Of a stretch of 64,000 bases of DNA, positions 33,306 to 43,631 are shown piece after piece; within the stretch, counting starts at the first letter, position 1; every line of letters starts with the position of its first letter. The stretch lies in NCBI GenBank assembly GCA_017546145.1, contig JAFYXN010000009.1, forward strand, positions 1 through 64,000, in the 5' to 3' direction. Below the pieces are notes generated by a model. The model was not told where the DNA came from and searched no databases. It saw only the letters and a list, made by a program, of their open reading frames with translations. The DNA is from Clostridia bacterium. GTDB lineage: Bacteria; Bacillota; Clostridia; Monoglobales; Monoglobaceae. The position numbers and the translations under genes are program-made.

Positions 33306-35168
33306 ATGAATTGCTATAAATCAAAATTTGAAGCGTGCCTTAAAAAGGTTCAAAAGCCTGCACGCTATATAGGAAACGAGTTTAACAGTGTTCACAAGGA
33401 TGATTTTTCAAACCTTGTTTCGTTTGCATTCTGCTTTCCTGATGTATATGAGGTCGGGATGTCACATCTGGGTATGAAAATTCTTTACCAGATGATGAAT
33501 GAGCGCGAGGATACTGTGTGCGAAAGAGTGTTTGCGCCTTGGGTTGATATGGAGGACGAGCTTCGTAAAAACGGTATTCCGCTGCTTTCGCTCGAAAGTC
33601 ATCTGCCGGTAGCGGATTTTGATATTGTGGGTTTTACGCTGCAGTACGAAATGAGCTATTCAAATGTTTTAAATATGCTTGACCTTGCAGGGATTCCGCT
33701 TAAATCGGCAGACCGCGGTGAGGGAACTGCATTTGTGTGTGCAGGTGGTCCATGTGCATATAACGGAGAGCCTCTTGCTGACATAGTGGACTTTTTTATT
33801 TTAGGCGAAGGCGAAGAGGTAAACAATGAAATACTGGATGCATATAAAGTCTGGAAAGCACAAAAAGGAAAAAGAGTTGAGTTTTTAGAACAAATTTCCC
33901 GCATACAGGGTGTTTATGTACCGGCGTTTTATGATGTAGAATACAATCAGGACTCTACGATTAAATCAATAACTCCAAATCGTGAGGGAGTTCCGGCGAA
34001 GATTAAAAAACGTATAATTAAAGAGCTTGACAATACTTATATACTGGATAAAATGATTGTACCGTTTATGGATATTGTTCATGACAGAATGACATTGGAA
34101 ATATTCCGTGGCTGTATCCGCGGCTGTCGGTTCTGTCAGGCAGGGTATCTTTACCGTCCTGTGCGCGAGCATTCAACCCAAAAGCTTATTGATGCCGCTC
34201 AAAAGCTGATAGACAGCACAGGCTATGAGGAGATGTCCCTTTCATCGCTCAGCACAAGTGACTTTACCTGTCTGCATGAGCTGATAGACGAGCTTCTTAA
34301 AATAACTGTGGATAAACGGATAAATTTATCGCTTCCGTCACTTCGTGTTGACAACTTCTCAATGGAGCTTATGGAAAAGGTGCAGACAGTTAAAAAGAGC
34401 GGACTTACCTTTGCGCCCGAAGCCGGCACTCAAAGACTTCGTGATGTGATAAATAAGAATGTTTTAGAGGAGGACCTGTTAAGAACGTCAAGGATAGCAT
34501 TTGAAGGCGGATATAACCGCATTAAGCTGTACTTTATGATTGGACTTCCAACCGAAACCGAGGAGGATGTTAAGGGGATTGCAGAGCTTGCACAAAAGGT
34601 TATTGATGTCTTTTACTCGATTCCCAAGGAAATCCGCAGGGGCAGGTCGGTAACGGTTACGGTAAGCACATCATCGTTTGTACCAAAGCCGTTTACGCCT
34701 TTTCAGTGGGAACCTCAAAACCGAATTGAAACACTTATCGAAAAACAAAAGCTTTTAAAGGATAATATAAAGACCAAAAGTATTTCATACAACTGGCATC
34801 AAAGCCATGTAAGCTTCCTTGAAGCGGTTTTTGCCAAGGGTGACAGAAGACTTTCCGATGTGTTGATTGCGGCACAGCAAAAGGGATGCCGGTTTGACGG
34901 TTGGGACGAGCATTTTGAATATGAAAAGTGGCTTGAGGCATTTAAAGACTGCGGCGTTGACCCCGAGTTCTATGCGTACAGAAAAATTGACCATGCCGAG
35001 ATTTTGCCGTGGGACCACATTGATATTGGCGTTAAAAAGGAATATTTGATGAAGGAGCATGACAGAGCTTATGAGGAAGTAACAACCCCGTCATGCCGTG
35101 AAAAATGTATGGGCTGCGGTGCGGCAAGCTTTGGAGGAGGTGTCTGCTTTGAGCAAAATCAGGCTTAA
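33306..35168 (+). CDS. TIGR03960-type radical SAM protein
   Basis: A 620-residue protein. The N-terminal half (FPDVYEVGMSHLGMKILYQMMNE, VGFTLQYEMSYSNVLNMLDLAGIP, CAGGPCAYNGEPLADIVDFF) resembles a B12-binding-like fold without a clear B12 histidine motif. C270-x3-C274-x2-C277 (FRGCIRGCRFCQAGYLYRP) is the radical SAM cluster. A C-terminal Cys-rich tail (CREKCMGCGAASFGGGVC) may bind a second cluster. This matches TIGR03960, always paired with a TIGR03936 protein; the product of the reaction is not known, though the locus near L21 suggests ribosome or RNA modification. Overlaps the next gene by 20 nt. Confidence 0.88.
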   Translation: MNCYKSKFEACLKKVQKPARYIGNEFNSVHKDDFSNLVSFAFCFPDVYEVGMSHLGMKILYQMMNEREDTVCERVFAPWVDMEDELRKNGIPLLSLESHLPVADFDIVGFTLQYEMSYSNVLNMLDLAGIPLKSADRGEGTAFVCAGGPCAYNGEPLADIVDFFILGEGEEVNNEILDAYKVWKAQKGKRVEFLEQISRIQGVYVPAFYDVEYNQDSTIKSITPNREGVPAKIKKRIIKELDNTYILDKMIVPFMDIVHDRMTLEIFRGCIRGCRFCQAGYLYRPVREHSTQKLIDAAQKLIDSTGYEEMSLSSLSTSDFTCLHELIDELLKITVDKRINLSLPSLRVDNFSMELMEKVQTVKKSGLTFAPEAGTQRLRDVINKNVLEEDLLRTSRIAFEGGYNRIKLYFMIGLPTETEEDVKGIAELAQKVIDVFYSIPKEIRRGRSVTVTVSTSSFVPKPFTPFQWEPQNRIETLIEKQKLLKDNIKTKSISYNWHQSHVSFLEAVFAKGDRRLSDVLIAAQQKGCRFDGWDEHFEYEKWLEAFKDCGVDPEFYAYRKIDHAEILPWDHIDIGVKKEYLMKEHDRAYEEVTTPSCREKCMGCGAASFGGGVCFEQNQA

Positions 35169-35814
35169 ATTTTCGAAAATGGGAATGGGTAAGTACATTT
35201 CTCATCTGGACCTGCTCAGAACCTTTACAAGGGCAATTCATCGTGCAGGACTTCCTGTGCGGTACAGTCAAGGCTTTAATCCGCATCAGCTTATAACATT
35301 TTCTCTTCCGCTGGCTCTTGGTGTAACAAGCGAAACAGAGTTTGTGGACATTGATTTTGAAGAGGGAACAAGTGCTGTTGAAGTTGTGGAAAAGCTGAAC
35401 GGGAGCCTTCCTCCGGATATAAGAATTTTAAATGCGTCTGAGCCTAAGTGCAAGGCGAATGACATTGTTTCTGCAAGATATATTATAAAAATGGATTTGT
35501 GCGGATTGGTCAGCAAAGCGAGGTTACAGGAATTCTTCAACCTGAACGAAATCCTTGCGGTTAAAAAAACCAAGCGCGGCGAAAAGGAAATCAATCTGCG
35601 TGATTATATCACTATGTATGACCTGAAAGAATTGACAGAGAATACCGCAAAGTTTGAGGTAATACTTTTGGCAGGCGGAGAGAACAATCTGAAGCCGGAT
35701 ATACTTGTTGCAAAGCTTTGCGAATTTTTGGGCAGCTGTGCGACAGAAAGCTATGAGATTCATCGGACAGAGATTTTTTGCAAAGATGGCGAAAAAGTGA
35801 AAAATTTTTATTGA
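35149..35814 (+). CDS. TIGR03936 (DUF2344) radical SAM partner protein
   Basis: The start is TTG 35149: GGAGGAGG ends 8 bp upstream, and the protein then begins LSKIRLKFSKMGMGKYISHLDLLR, the family N-terminus; the ATG at 35098 has no ribosome site. The 221-residue protein continues with AIHRAGLPVRYSQGFNPHQLITFSLPLALGVTSETEFVDI, the TIGR03936/DUF2344 signature. It has no cluster cysteines, so it probably binds substrate for the radical SAM partner with which it is translationally coupled. In many genomes RNase G and L21 follow; here L21 follows directly. Confidence 0.87.
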   Translation: MSKIRLKFSKMGMGKYISHLDLLRTFTRAIHRAGLPVRYSQGFNPHQLITFSLPLALGVTSETEFVDIDFEEGTSAVEVVEKLNGSLPPDIRILNASEPKCKANDIVSARYIIKMDLCGLVSKARLQEFFNLNEILAVKKTKRGEKEINLRDYITMYDLKELTENTAKFEVILLAGGENNLKPDILVAKLCEFLGSCATESYEIHRTEIFCKDGEKVKNFY

Positions 35815-35839
35815 CAAGCATCCTGATTTGTGGTATTAT
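35811..35839 (+). promoter_or_regulatory. SigA promoter of rplU
   Basis: TTGACA (35811-35816), 17-bp spacer, TATTAT (35834-35839). The -35 box overlaps the stop codon (35812-35814) of the preceding gene. Confidence 0.85.
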
Positions 35840-35845
35840 ATTGCA

Positions 35846-35927
35846 GTAACCGCGCGAGAAGGGTTTTAAAAGTCCGATTTCGGCACCTCATTTGGCGAGT
35901 CTTGGGTAATAGGAGGGATTACGAATT
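35846..35927 (+). ncRNA. Putative L21 leader RNA
   Basis: The ~80-nt untranslated leader of rplU is G/C-rich relative to its flanks and contains CGCGCGAGAAGG and GGCACCTC...GGCGAGTC segments that could pair. An autoregulatory L21 leader is known in Firmicutes (Rfam L21_leader); I place this here by position and apparent structure only. Confidence 0.5.
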
Positions 35928-36239
35928 ATGTACGCAATTATCGAAACAGGCGGAAAACAGTACAAGGTTTCAGAAGGCGATTTCGTTTTCGTTGAAAAGC
36001 TTGATGTTGAAGCAGGCAGTGCTGTTACAATTGACAAGGTATTGGTTGTAGCAAACGGTGACGATATCAAGGTTGGTGCACCTTATGTTGAGGGCGCAAC
36101 TGTTGAAGCTTCTGCTGTTAAGAACGGCAAGGAGAAGAAGATTATCGTTTACAAGTACAAGGCTAAGAAGGGCTATCACAAAAAGCAGGGTCACAGACAG
36201 CCTTACACAAAGCTTGAAATCACTAAGATTAATGGCTAA
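35928..36239 (+). CDS. rplU: 50S ribosomal protein L21
   Basis: A 103-residue protein, [25 protein letters not shown]...[28 protein letters not shown], full-length L21, which binds 23S rRNA domain. Ribosome site TAGGAGGGA. Followed after 42 bp by rpmA with no prp gene between. Confidence 0.98.
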   Translation: MYAIIETGGKQYKVSEGDFVFVEKLDVEAGSAVTIDKVLVVANGDDIKVGAPYVEGATVEASAVKNGKEKKIIVYKYKAKKGYHKKQGHRQPYTKLEITKING

Positions 36240-36281
36240 TTAACTTATAATATTCGAATTTTTCTAAGAGAGGTGAATATA

Positions 36282-37902
<1,621 letters not shown>

Positions 37903-37910
37903 AGCAAATT

Positions 37911-37955
37911 AAAATGGGTATGCAAAATAAAAACATTTTGCATACCCATTTTATA
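37911..37955. terminator. Bidirectional terminator between obg and spoIVA
   Basis: AAAATGGGTATGCAAAAT (37911-37928) pairs perfectly with 37935-37952 (18 bp, loop AAAAAC). It ends in T/A runs on both sides between convergent genes. Confidence 0.92.
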
Positions 37956-37974
37956 TAGATTTTGGAGGCAAATT

Positions 37975-39453
37975 TTAAAGTATAATACAAATAAGACCGC
38001 CGCTGCCTTCGTTAATGATTTTCTGCAATGTTTCCTGCATCTTCATCTGTGCATCATCAGGCATACGGTACAGCTTGTTGTGGAGTCCTTCGTTTACAAG
38101 CTCATGCAGTGATTTGCCAAAGATATTTGATTCCCAAATCTTTTTGGGGTCAACCTCAAATTCATTAAGCAGATAGTGAACAAGCTCCTCTGATTGCTTT
38201 TCTGTTCCTACAATGGGCGAAACCTCGGTTTCAATATCTGCACGAATCATGTGTATTGAAGGTGCAGAAGCCTTTAGGCGTACTCCAAAACGGCTGCCCT
38301 GTTTAACTATTTCAGGTTCTTCAAGAGTCAGTTCGTCAATTGAGGGCGATACAATTCCGTAGCCTTTTTGTGAAACCTCCTGAAGTGCTATTGCAACCTT
38401 GTCGTACTTTTTCTTTATATCCGCCATTTCGCGAAGAAGGTGCATAAGGCTTTCTTCGTTTTTGATGTCAAATCCGGTCATTTCTTCAATTATACTGTAG
38501 AACAACTCCTTGGGAAGGTCAAGAACAAGAGATACTGCTCCGTTTACCATGTTTATATCCGAAACGGTAACGGATGCAACGCAATCGAATTTCCCCAGTG
38601 ATTCGGAAAGAAAATCACTGTCAGACAGCCGCATCGGGCTTGTAATTGTTTCCATAACATACTTTCGAAGTCCGGATTTCAAGGGGTGACTGTCCTCAAG
38701 CGCATCTACCCACTCGGGAAGGGATATTGAAACCTCGGTTATCGGGAAGGCAAGGAGCAGATTTCTTACAATTGAGTTTATGTCATCCATACAAAGCTCC
38801 ATGCAGTTAATCGGCAGAACAGGAACACCGTATTTGTCTTCAAGAAACAGACGATATTCTTCGGTAAGCTCCGAGGCGGGATTAAGCGTGTTTAGGATTA
38901 CAATAAATGGTTTGCCCAAAGCTTTTAGTTCGGCAATTACTCTTTCTTCTGCCTGAGAATAGTCTTCCTTGTCAATGTCTGTTATGCTTCCGTCAGTGGT
39001 TACAACAATTCCTACGGTAGAATGGTCTGTTATAACCTTTTGTGTTCCCATCTCGGCGGCTTCGGCAAAGGGGATAGGACTTTCTGACCATGGGGTCATA
39101 ACCATTCTCGGATTGTCATTTTCGATATATCCCAGAGCGCTGTCTACTATGTATCCAACACAGTCAATAAGTCTTACCTTTAGTGCAAGATTGTCGCCAA
39201 GACGTATTTCAACGGCCTCGTTGGGGATAAACTTCGGTTCGGTTGTCATTATCATTCTGCCGCCTGCACTTTGCGGAAGCTCATCCATTGCCCGCTCGCG
39301 CTTGTGGTCATTTTCGATATTTGGAATAACCATCATATTCATAAAGTTTTTTATAAATGTTGATTTTCCTGTTCTGACAGGTCCCACCACTCCAAGATAC
39401 AAATCGCCGCCTGTTCGCTCGGCTATGTCGCTGTAAATGTTGTATTCAAGCAT
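37975..39453 (-). CDS. spoIVA: Stage IV sporulation protein A (spore coat morphogenetic ATPase)
   Basis: Start ATG 39453 with GGGAGGAAAC upstream; the frame extends 21 codons further without a ribosome site. The resulting 492 residues equal the Bacillus protein. MLEYNIYSDIAERTGGDLYLGVVGPVRTGKSTFIKNFM contains the Walker A GPVRTGKST at 24-32, with K30 as in Bacillus. SpoIVA polymerises with ATP hydrolysis around the forespore to form the coat basement layer. The C-terminus is short and hydrophobic (GGLICIIL), as needed for forespore anchoring. Convincing evidence for endospore formation. Confidence 0.97.
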   Translation of the reverse strand: MLEYNIYSDIAERTGGDLYLGVVGPVRTGKSTFIKNFMNMMVIPNIENDHKRERAMDELPQSAGGRMIMTTEPKFIPNEAVEIRLGDNLALKVRLIDCVGYIVDSALGYIENDNPRMVMTPWSESPIPFAEAAEMGTQKVITDHSTVGIVVTTDGSITDIDKEDYSQAEERVIAELKALGKPFIVILNTLNPASELTEEYRLFLEDKYGVPVLPINCMELCMDDINSIVRNLLLAFPITEVSISLPEWVDALEDSHPLKSGLRKYVMETITSPMRLSDSDFLSESLGKFDCVASVTVSDINMVNGAVSLVLDLPKELFYSIIEEMTGFDIKNEESLMHLLREMADIKKKYDKVAIALQEVSQKGYGIVSPSIDELTLEEPEIVKQGSRFGVRLKASAPSIHMIRADIETEVSPIVGTEKQSEELVHYLLNEFEVDPKKIWESNIFGKSLHELVNEGLHNKLYRMPDDAQMKMQETLQKIINEGSGGLICIIL

Positions 39454-39588
39454 TTTTGTTTCCTCCCTGTTTTGTTCCATGCAAATCTTTTGGTAAATAC
39501 TATGCAGGCAGTCCAATGTTTATGTTAATTTTCTTAAATTCACATGTCTGGCTATGCATAGGGGATTTTTTCTTTTTTTAAAATAGTA

Positions 39589-39617
39589 TTTACTGTTTGA
39601 TATAAATGTGTTATAAT
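39589..39617 (+). promoter_or_regulatory. SigA promoter of the Cof-type HAD gene
   Basis: TTTACT (39589-39594), 17-bp spacer, TATAAT (39612-39617), 18 bp before ATG 39636; short leader. Confidence 0.7.
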
Positions 39618-39635
39618 TCAAAACAAGGTGATAAT

Positions 39636-40412
39636 ATGAAAAATGAATTTAAGCAGTATGCAATATTTCTTGATATAGACGGAACACTTATGGGGTCAGA
39701 CCCTCAGTCGCTTAAGGCAAATATAGACACAATACAAAAGGTAAGGTCGTTGGGACATAAGGTGTTTATAAGCACAGGCAGAGCAAGGTCTTTTTTGCCG
39801 GAGCGGATTAATGTCGCAAGAGATTTTGACGGCGTGTGCTCGGGGGCGGGAACCATTGTAACAATGGGCGAAAAAGAAATCTGGAAAAAGCTGATGCCAC
39901 ACAATATTGTTGAGCTTTTTTGCCGGTTCTCAGCTGAAAGCGGTATAAACAGCATAATTGAAGGTGAAAAAAATCTGTATTATTTTGGCGAAAACTTGGT
40001 TGACAGACCAGGGTGGATAAGGCTCGACAATAAAACATACAATATGGTTGTTACGCAGGAGGTTCCTGTGGAAAAGTTTACTGTAATTGGTACTATTCCC
40101 AAGGAACTTTATGGCATTCTTGAAAAAGATTGTATTATTGTTCAGCACAAAGCTTATGGAGAAATAATACACAAAGAATGCGGCAAGGGCAAAGCACTTG
40201 TCCGTACAGCAGATTATCTCGGTGTACCGGTTGAAAGAACTGTTGCCATGGGTGACAGCATGAACGATTTTGATATGCTTGAGGCCGCAGGAATAAGTGT
40301 TGCTATGGGCAATTCGATAGAAGAAATAAAACAGATTGCGGACTTTACAACAACTGATGTAAATGATGCAGGAGTGGCAAATGCGCTGATTAAAATATTT
40401 AATCTTAAATAA
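39636..40412 (+). CDS. Cof-type HAD-IIB family phosphatase
   Basis: Start ATG 39636 (AAGGTG upstream); ATG 39606 lies before the -10 box of the promoter. The 258-residue protein has FLDIDGTLMGSD (motif I), STGRARS (motif II), GKGKALVRTADYLGVP (motif III Lys) and MGDSMNDFDMLEAAGISVAMGNS (motif IV), the HAD-IIB Cof pattern. Such enzymes hydrolyse sugar phosphates, pyridoxal phosphate or riboflavin precursors; substrate unknown here. 13 bp upstream of the lipid-kinase-like gene. Confidence 0.88.
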   Translation: MKNEFKQYAIFLDIDGTLMGSDPQSLKANIDTIQKVRSLGHKVFISTGRARSFLPERINVARDFDGVCSGAGTIVTMGEKEIWKKLMPHNIVELFCRFSAESGINSIIEGEKNLYYFGENLVDRPGWIRLDNKTYNMVVTQEVPVEKFTVIGTIPKELYGILEKDCIIVQHKAYGEIIHKECGKGKALVRTADYLGVPVERTVAMGDSMNDFDMLEAAGISVAMGNSIEEIKQIADFTTTDVNDAGVANALIKIFNLK

Positions 40413-40425
40413 AGGAGGCGGTTAA

Positions 40426-41313
40426 ATGAGCGGGAAAATGCTGCTTGTTCTTAATCCACGCTCCGGCAAGGGCAAGATAAAGAATAAGCTTTTAGAAATA
40501 ATAGACATTTTTGTTAAACATGGCTGGAATGTTACCGTTCATACAACCCAGAATTCAAGTGATGCCTTTGAAATTGTACACAAAAAAGGCACAAAGTTTG
40601 ACCGGATTGTAGCATCCGGTGGCGACGGGACCCTTAACGAGGTTATCCGCGGATTAATGTCACTGGATTTTGAAAAAAGACCTGCGCTTGGGTATATCCC
40701 GTCAGGAACGGTCAATGATTTTGCCTCCAATCTGCATATTTCAAAGAATATGAAAAAAGCTGCAGAGAATATTATGACAGGCAACGAATTCAGATGTGAC
40801 ATAGGAAGTTTCAATCATAAAAATTTTATATATGTTGCGGCATTCGGTGCATTTACAAACGTATCGTACGAAACGCCTCAGCAAAATAAAAATATCCTTG
40901 GTAATGCGGCGTATATCCTTGAGGGTATGAAACAACTGTCCTCCATTAAGTCATACAAAATGAGAGTCGAGTTTGGTGATAATGCGATTGAAGGGGACTT
41001 TGCTCTGGGAATGGTTGCAAACAGCAATTATATTGCCGGAATGAAGACAAAGGCTCTTAAAGCTCAACTAAACGACGGACTTTTTGAAGTTGTTCTGATA
41101 AAACGTCCAAGAACATTTTTTGAGCTTAACGATATAGTTTCGCACCTTGCGATGCAGGACTTTTCAACCGACTTGTTTTATGTTTTTCGTGCGGAGTATG
41201 TAAAATTCATCTCGCAGGAAGATGTTCAATGGACGCTCGACGGCGAGTTTGGAGGAGCAGTGTCCTGTGCGGAAATCAGTGTTGAAAAGGAAGCGGTAAC
41301 GCTTATAATATAG
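40426..41313 (+). CDS. Diacylglycerol kinase-family lipid kinase (YegS/DgkB-like)
   Basis: A 295-residue protein after AAAGGAGG. LLVLNPRSGKGK, ASGGDGTLNEVIRGL and LGYIPSGTVNDFASNL are the nucleotide-binding motifs of the DAGK catalytic family; VQWTLDGEFGG near the C-terminus is the conserved second-domain DGE motif. It likely phosphorylates diacylglycerol or another lipid at the inner membrane face, in phospholipid/lipoteichoic acid recycling. Forms an apparent operon with the HAD gene and hydF. Confidence 0.88.
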   Translation: MSGKMLLVLNPRSGKGKIKNKLLEIIDIFVKHGWNVTVHTTQNSSDAFEIVHKKGTKFDRIVASGGDGTLNEVIRGLMSLDFEKRPALGYIPSGTVNDFASNLHISKNMKKAAENIMTGNEFRCDIGSFNHKNFIYVAAFGAFTNVSYETPQQNKNILGNAAYILEGMKQLSSIKSYKMRVEFGDNAIEGDFALGMVANSNYIAGMKTKALKAQLNDGLFEVVLIKRPRTFFELNDIVSHLAMQDFSTDLFYVFRAEYVKFISQEDVQWTLDGEFGGAVSCAEISVEKEAVTLII

Positions 41314-41324
41314 GAGATGTGGTT

Positions 41325-42497
41325 ATGGAAAAAACACCGCTTTCTATGCGAAAAAATATAGCAATATTTGGTGAAACAAATGCAGGGAAATCCAGTCTTT
41401 TTAATGCGCTTTTGGGTCAGGATATGTCTATTGTTTCTGAAATCAGCGGAACAACAACAGACCCGGTTATTAAGGCAATGGAGCTTATTCCGTACGGCCC
41501 CGTTACCCTGATTGACACGGCAGGGCTTGGTGATTCGACAGCACTTGGGGAAAGGCGCATGGAAAAAAGCCGTGATGTTCTTGACAGATGTGACCTTGTA
41601 ATTTATGTCAAAGATATAAACAAACAAGTCACAGACATGGAATTTGGAAAGCTGCCGGTAATCAAGGTTTACACTAAGTGCGATATTGCAGATAGAAAAA
41701 CAGTAGAAGCTTTAAAATCAACTGAAAATCAGGCAGTTTTTATAAGCGATTATACAGAAGAAGGACTCTTGGAATTAAGAGAAAAGATGATTTCAGAGCT
41801 TCGCAAGCAGGAACGCGACGACGAAACACTCCTCGGCAAAATTCTGCCTTGCGGAAGCACAGTGGTTTTGGTTATCCCGATTGATGAGGCAGCACCCAAA
41901 GGAAGAATAATTCTGCCTCAGGTTCAGACAATCCGTGATTGCCTTGACCATGGGATAAAGGCTGTCTGCGTTACTCCAAAGCAATTAACCGAAGTGCTTT
42001 CTGAGCTTAAAAAAGTTGACCTTGTGATAACAGACTCTCAGGCGTTTGCAGAGGTCAGTAAGATGGTTCCGCAGGACGTATATCTGACTTCGTTTTCTAT
42101 GCTTTTGGCAAATCAGAAGGGCAGAATACATCAGCTTATAGAAGGAACATATTCGATAAAAAACCTGAAAGACGGCGACGAGATTCTTATGCTTGAAGCG
42201 TGTACGCACAGTACCACTCATGATGATATAGGAAAGGTGAAGATACCGGCACTTTTACAAAAAAAGACGGGAAAGCAACTAAAGTTTACACATCTTTCGG
42301 GGTATGATTTCCCCAAAGATTTGCAGCGTTACAGTCTTGTTATCCAGTGCGGAGGATGTATGGTAAACAAAAAGGCAATACAGACAAGGCTTGATGTTTT
42401 AAAAGAGCAGAATATCCCTGTTACTAATTATGGAGTTGTTCTTGCATACTTAAGCGGAATTTTGGACAGGGCTTCCAAAATTCTCCTTGACAATTAA
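41325..42497 (+). CDS. hydF: [FeFe]-hydrogenase H-cluster maturation GTPase HydF
   Basis: Start ATG 41325 with AGGAG 8 bp upstream; the GTG at 41319 is too close. The 390-residue protein has a TrmE-like GTPase domain (FGETNAGKSSLFNALLGQ, GTTTDPV, DTAGLGD, TKCD), a dimerisation domain, and the cluster motif C-T-H ... C-G-G-C (residues ~287 and ~341). HydF is the scaffold that delivers the 2Fe subcluster made by HydE and HydG. Neither hydE, hydG nor hydA is in the window. Indicates anaerobic H2 metabolism. Confidence 0.95.
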   Translation: MEKTPLSMRKNIAIFGETNAGKSSLFNALLGQDMSIVSEISGTTTDPVIKAMELIPYGPVTLIDTAGLGDSTALGERRMEKSRDVLDRCDLVIYVKDINKQVTDMEFGKLPVIKVYTKCDIADRKTVEALKSTENQAVFISDYTEEGLLELREKMISELRKQERDDETLLGKILPCGSTVVLVIPIDEAAPKGRIILPQVQTIRDCLDHGIKAVCVTPKQLTEVLSELKKVDLVITDSQAFAEVSKMVPQDVYLTSFSMLLANQKGRIHQLIEGTYSIKNLKDGDEILMLEACTHSTTHDDIGKVKIPALLQKKTGKQLKFTHLSGYDFPKDLQRYSLVIQCGGCMVNKKAIQTRLDVLKEQNIPVTNYGVVLAYLSGILDRASKILLDN

Positions 42498-42564
42498 ATA
42501 ACAATAATATAAAATAATAAAGAAAGACAAAACAAATTTTTCTTTAAAGAAAGGCGTGGATAAA

Positions 42565-43422
42565 ATGGAAACTACATTGGTTGTAATGGCTGCAGGCATG
42601 GGCAGCAGATTTGGCGGACTCAAGCAGATGACACCGGTTGGCCCCGGCGGCGAGTTCTTAATGGATTTTTCGGCGTTTGATGCCAAGGAAGCAGGCTTCA
42701 GCAAGGTTGTTTTTGTTATTAAAAAGGAAATGGAAGAGGATTTTAACCGCATTGTTGGTGAACGTGTAAAAAAATACATAGACATTGATTATGTATTCCA
42801 GACAATGGATGAGCTTCCCGAAGGAAGAGTTAAGCCGTTTGGAACAGCACACGCAATCCTTTGCTGCCGTGACAAGGTGACAACACCGTTTGCTATAATT
42901 AATGCGGATGACTACTATGGCAAGCGCGCATACGTTGAAATAAATAACTTCCTTAAAACTGCAAAAAAAGGCGAGTTTGCAATGGTTGCTTATGACCTTG
43001 ACCAGACAACTACCGAAAACGGAACTGTTACACGCGGTGTTTGCAGTGTAGAGGACGGCTACCTTAAGGGTATCCGCGAGACTCAGGGCATTAAAGGCTA
43101 TGAATACTGCGAGGACGGCGAGACAGTTCATCCCCTTCCGGAAGATACAATCGTATCAATGAACCTTTGGGGATTCACACCCGAGATTTTTGATTACCTT
43201 GACAGGGAGTTCAAAAACTTTAAAGAAACAGCTAACATAATGAAGGACGAATATTTAATCCCCGGCGTTGTTGATATTCTTATCAAAAACGGCGAGGCTA
43301 CGGTTAAGGTTCTCAGAAGTCCTGACCGCTGGTACGGAATGACATACCGTGAGGATCAGGAGGCTGTTACCGCAGCGATGAAAGAACTCTGCGACAACGG
43401 TGCATATAACGGTATTTCATAA
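42565..43422 (+). CDS. Nucleotidyltransferase (sugar-phosphate NTP transferase family)
   Basis: Start ATG 42565 with AAAGG 10 bp upstream; GTG 42556 is too close to it. The 285-residue protein opens with LVVMAAGMGSRFGGLKQMTPVGPGGE, an NTP-transferase nucleotide-binding loop, and has FAIINADDYYG as the metal-binding DD motif. PFGTAHAILCC corresponds to the sugar-binding GTA segment. It probably transfers NMP to a sugar or alcohol phosphate; substrate not determinable. Own terminator follows. Confidence 0.82.
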   Translation: METTLVVMAAGMGSRFGGLKQMTPVGPGGEFLMDFSAFDAKEAGFSKVVFVIKKEMEEDFNRIVGERVKKYIDIDYVFQTMDELPEGRVKPFGTAHAILCCRDKVTTPFAIINADDYYGKRAYVEINNFLKTAKKGEFAMVAYDLDQTTTENGTVTRGVCSVEDGYLKGIRETQGIKGYEYCEDGETVHPLPEDTIVSMNLWGFTPEIFDYLDREFKNFKETANIMKDEYLIPGVVDILIKNGEATVKVLRSPDRWYGMTYREDQEAVTAAMKELCDNGAYNGIS

Positions 43423-43440
43423 AATAATTTAAAAAAATTT

Positions 43441-43471
43441 ACACCGGAGAATTTTTCTCCGGTGTTTTTGT
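43441..43471 (+). terminator. Intrinsic terminator after the nucleotidyltransferase gene
   Basis: ACACCGGAGA (43441-43450) pairs perfectly with TCTCCGGTGT (43456-43465) across ATTTT, followed by TTTTG. Confidence 0.92.
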
Positions 43472-43517
43472 ATATACTGATATAAATACTTCTGCAAATT
43501 AAAATGTAAAAAATGTC

Positions 43518-43546
43518 TTTACATTGGAAAAATTTTTTGTTATACT
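43518..43546 (+). promoter_or_regulatory. SigA promoter of the topoisomerase pair
   Basis: TTTACA (43518-43523), 17-bp spacer, TATACT (43541-43546); the ~80-nt leader to 43632 shows no strong hairpin. No gene is seen in the rest of 43423-43631. Confidence 0.7.
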
Positions 43547-43631
43547 GTATATTGTGAAAATTTAACCAGACATTACTATATCTTGTAACGCTTATATATA
43601 AAGCAAGTATTAAACGGAGGTACTAACAAAA

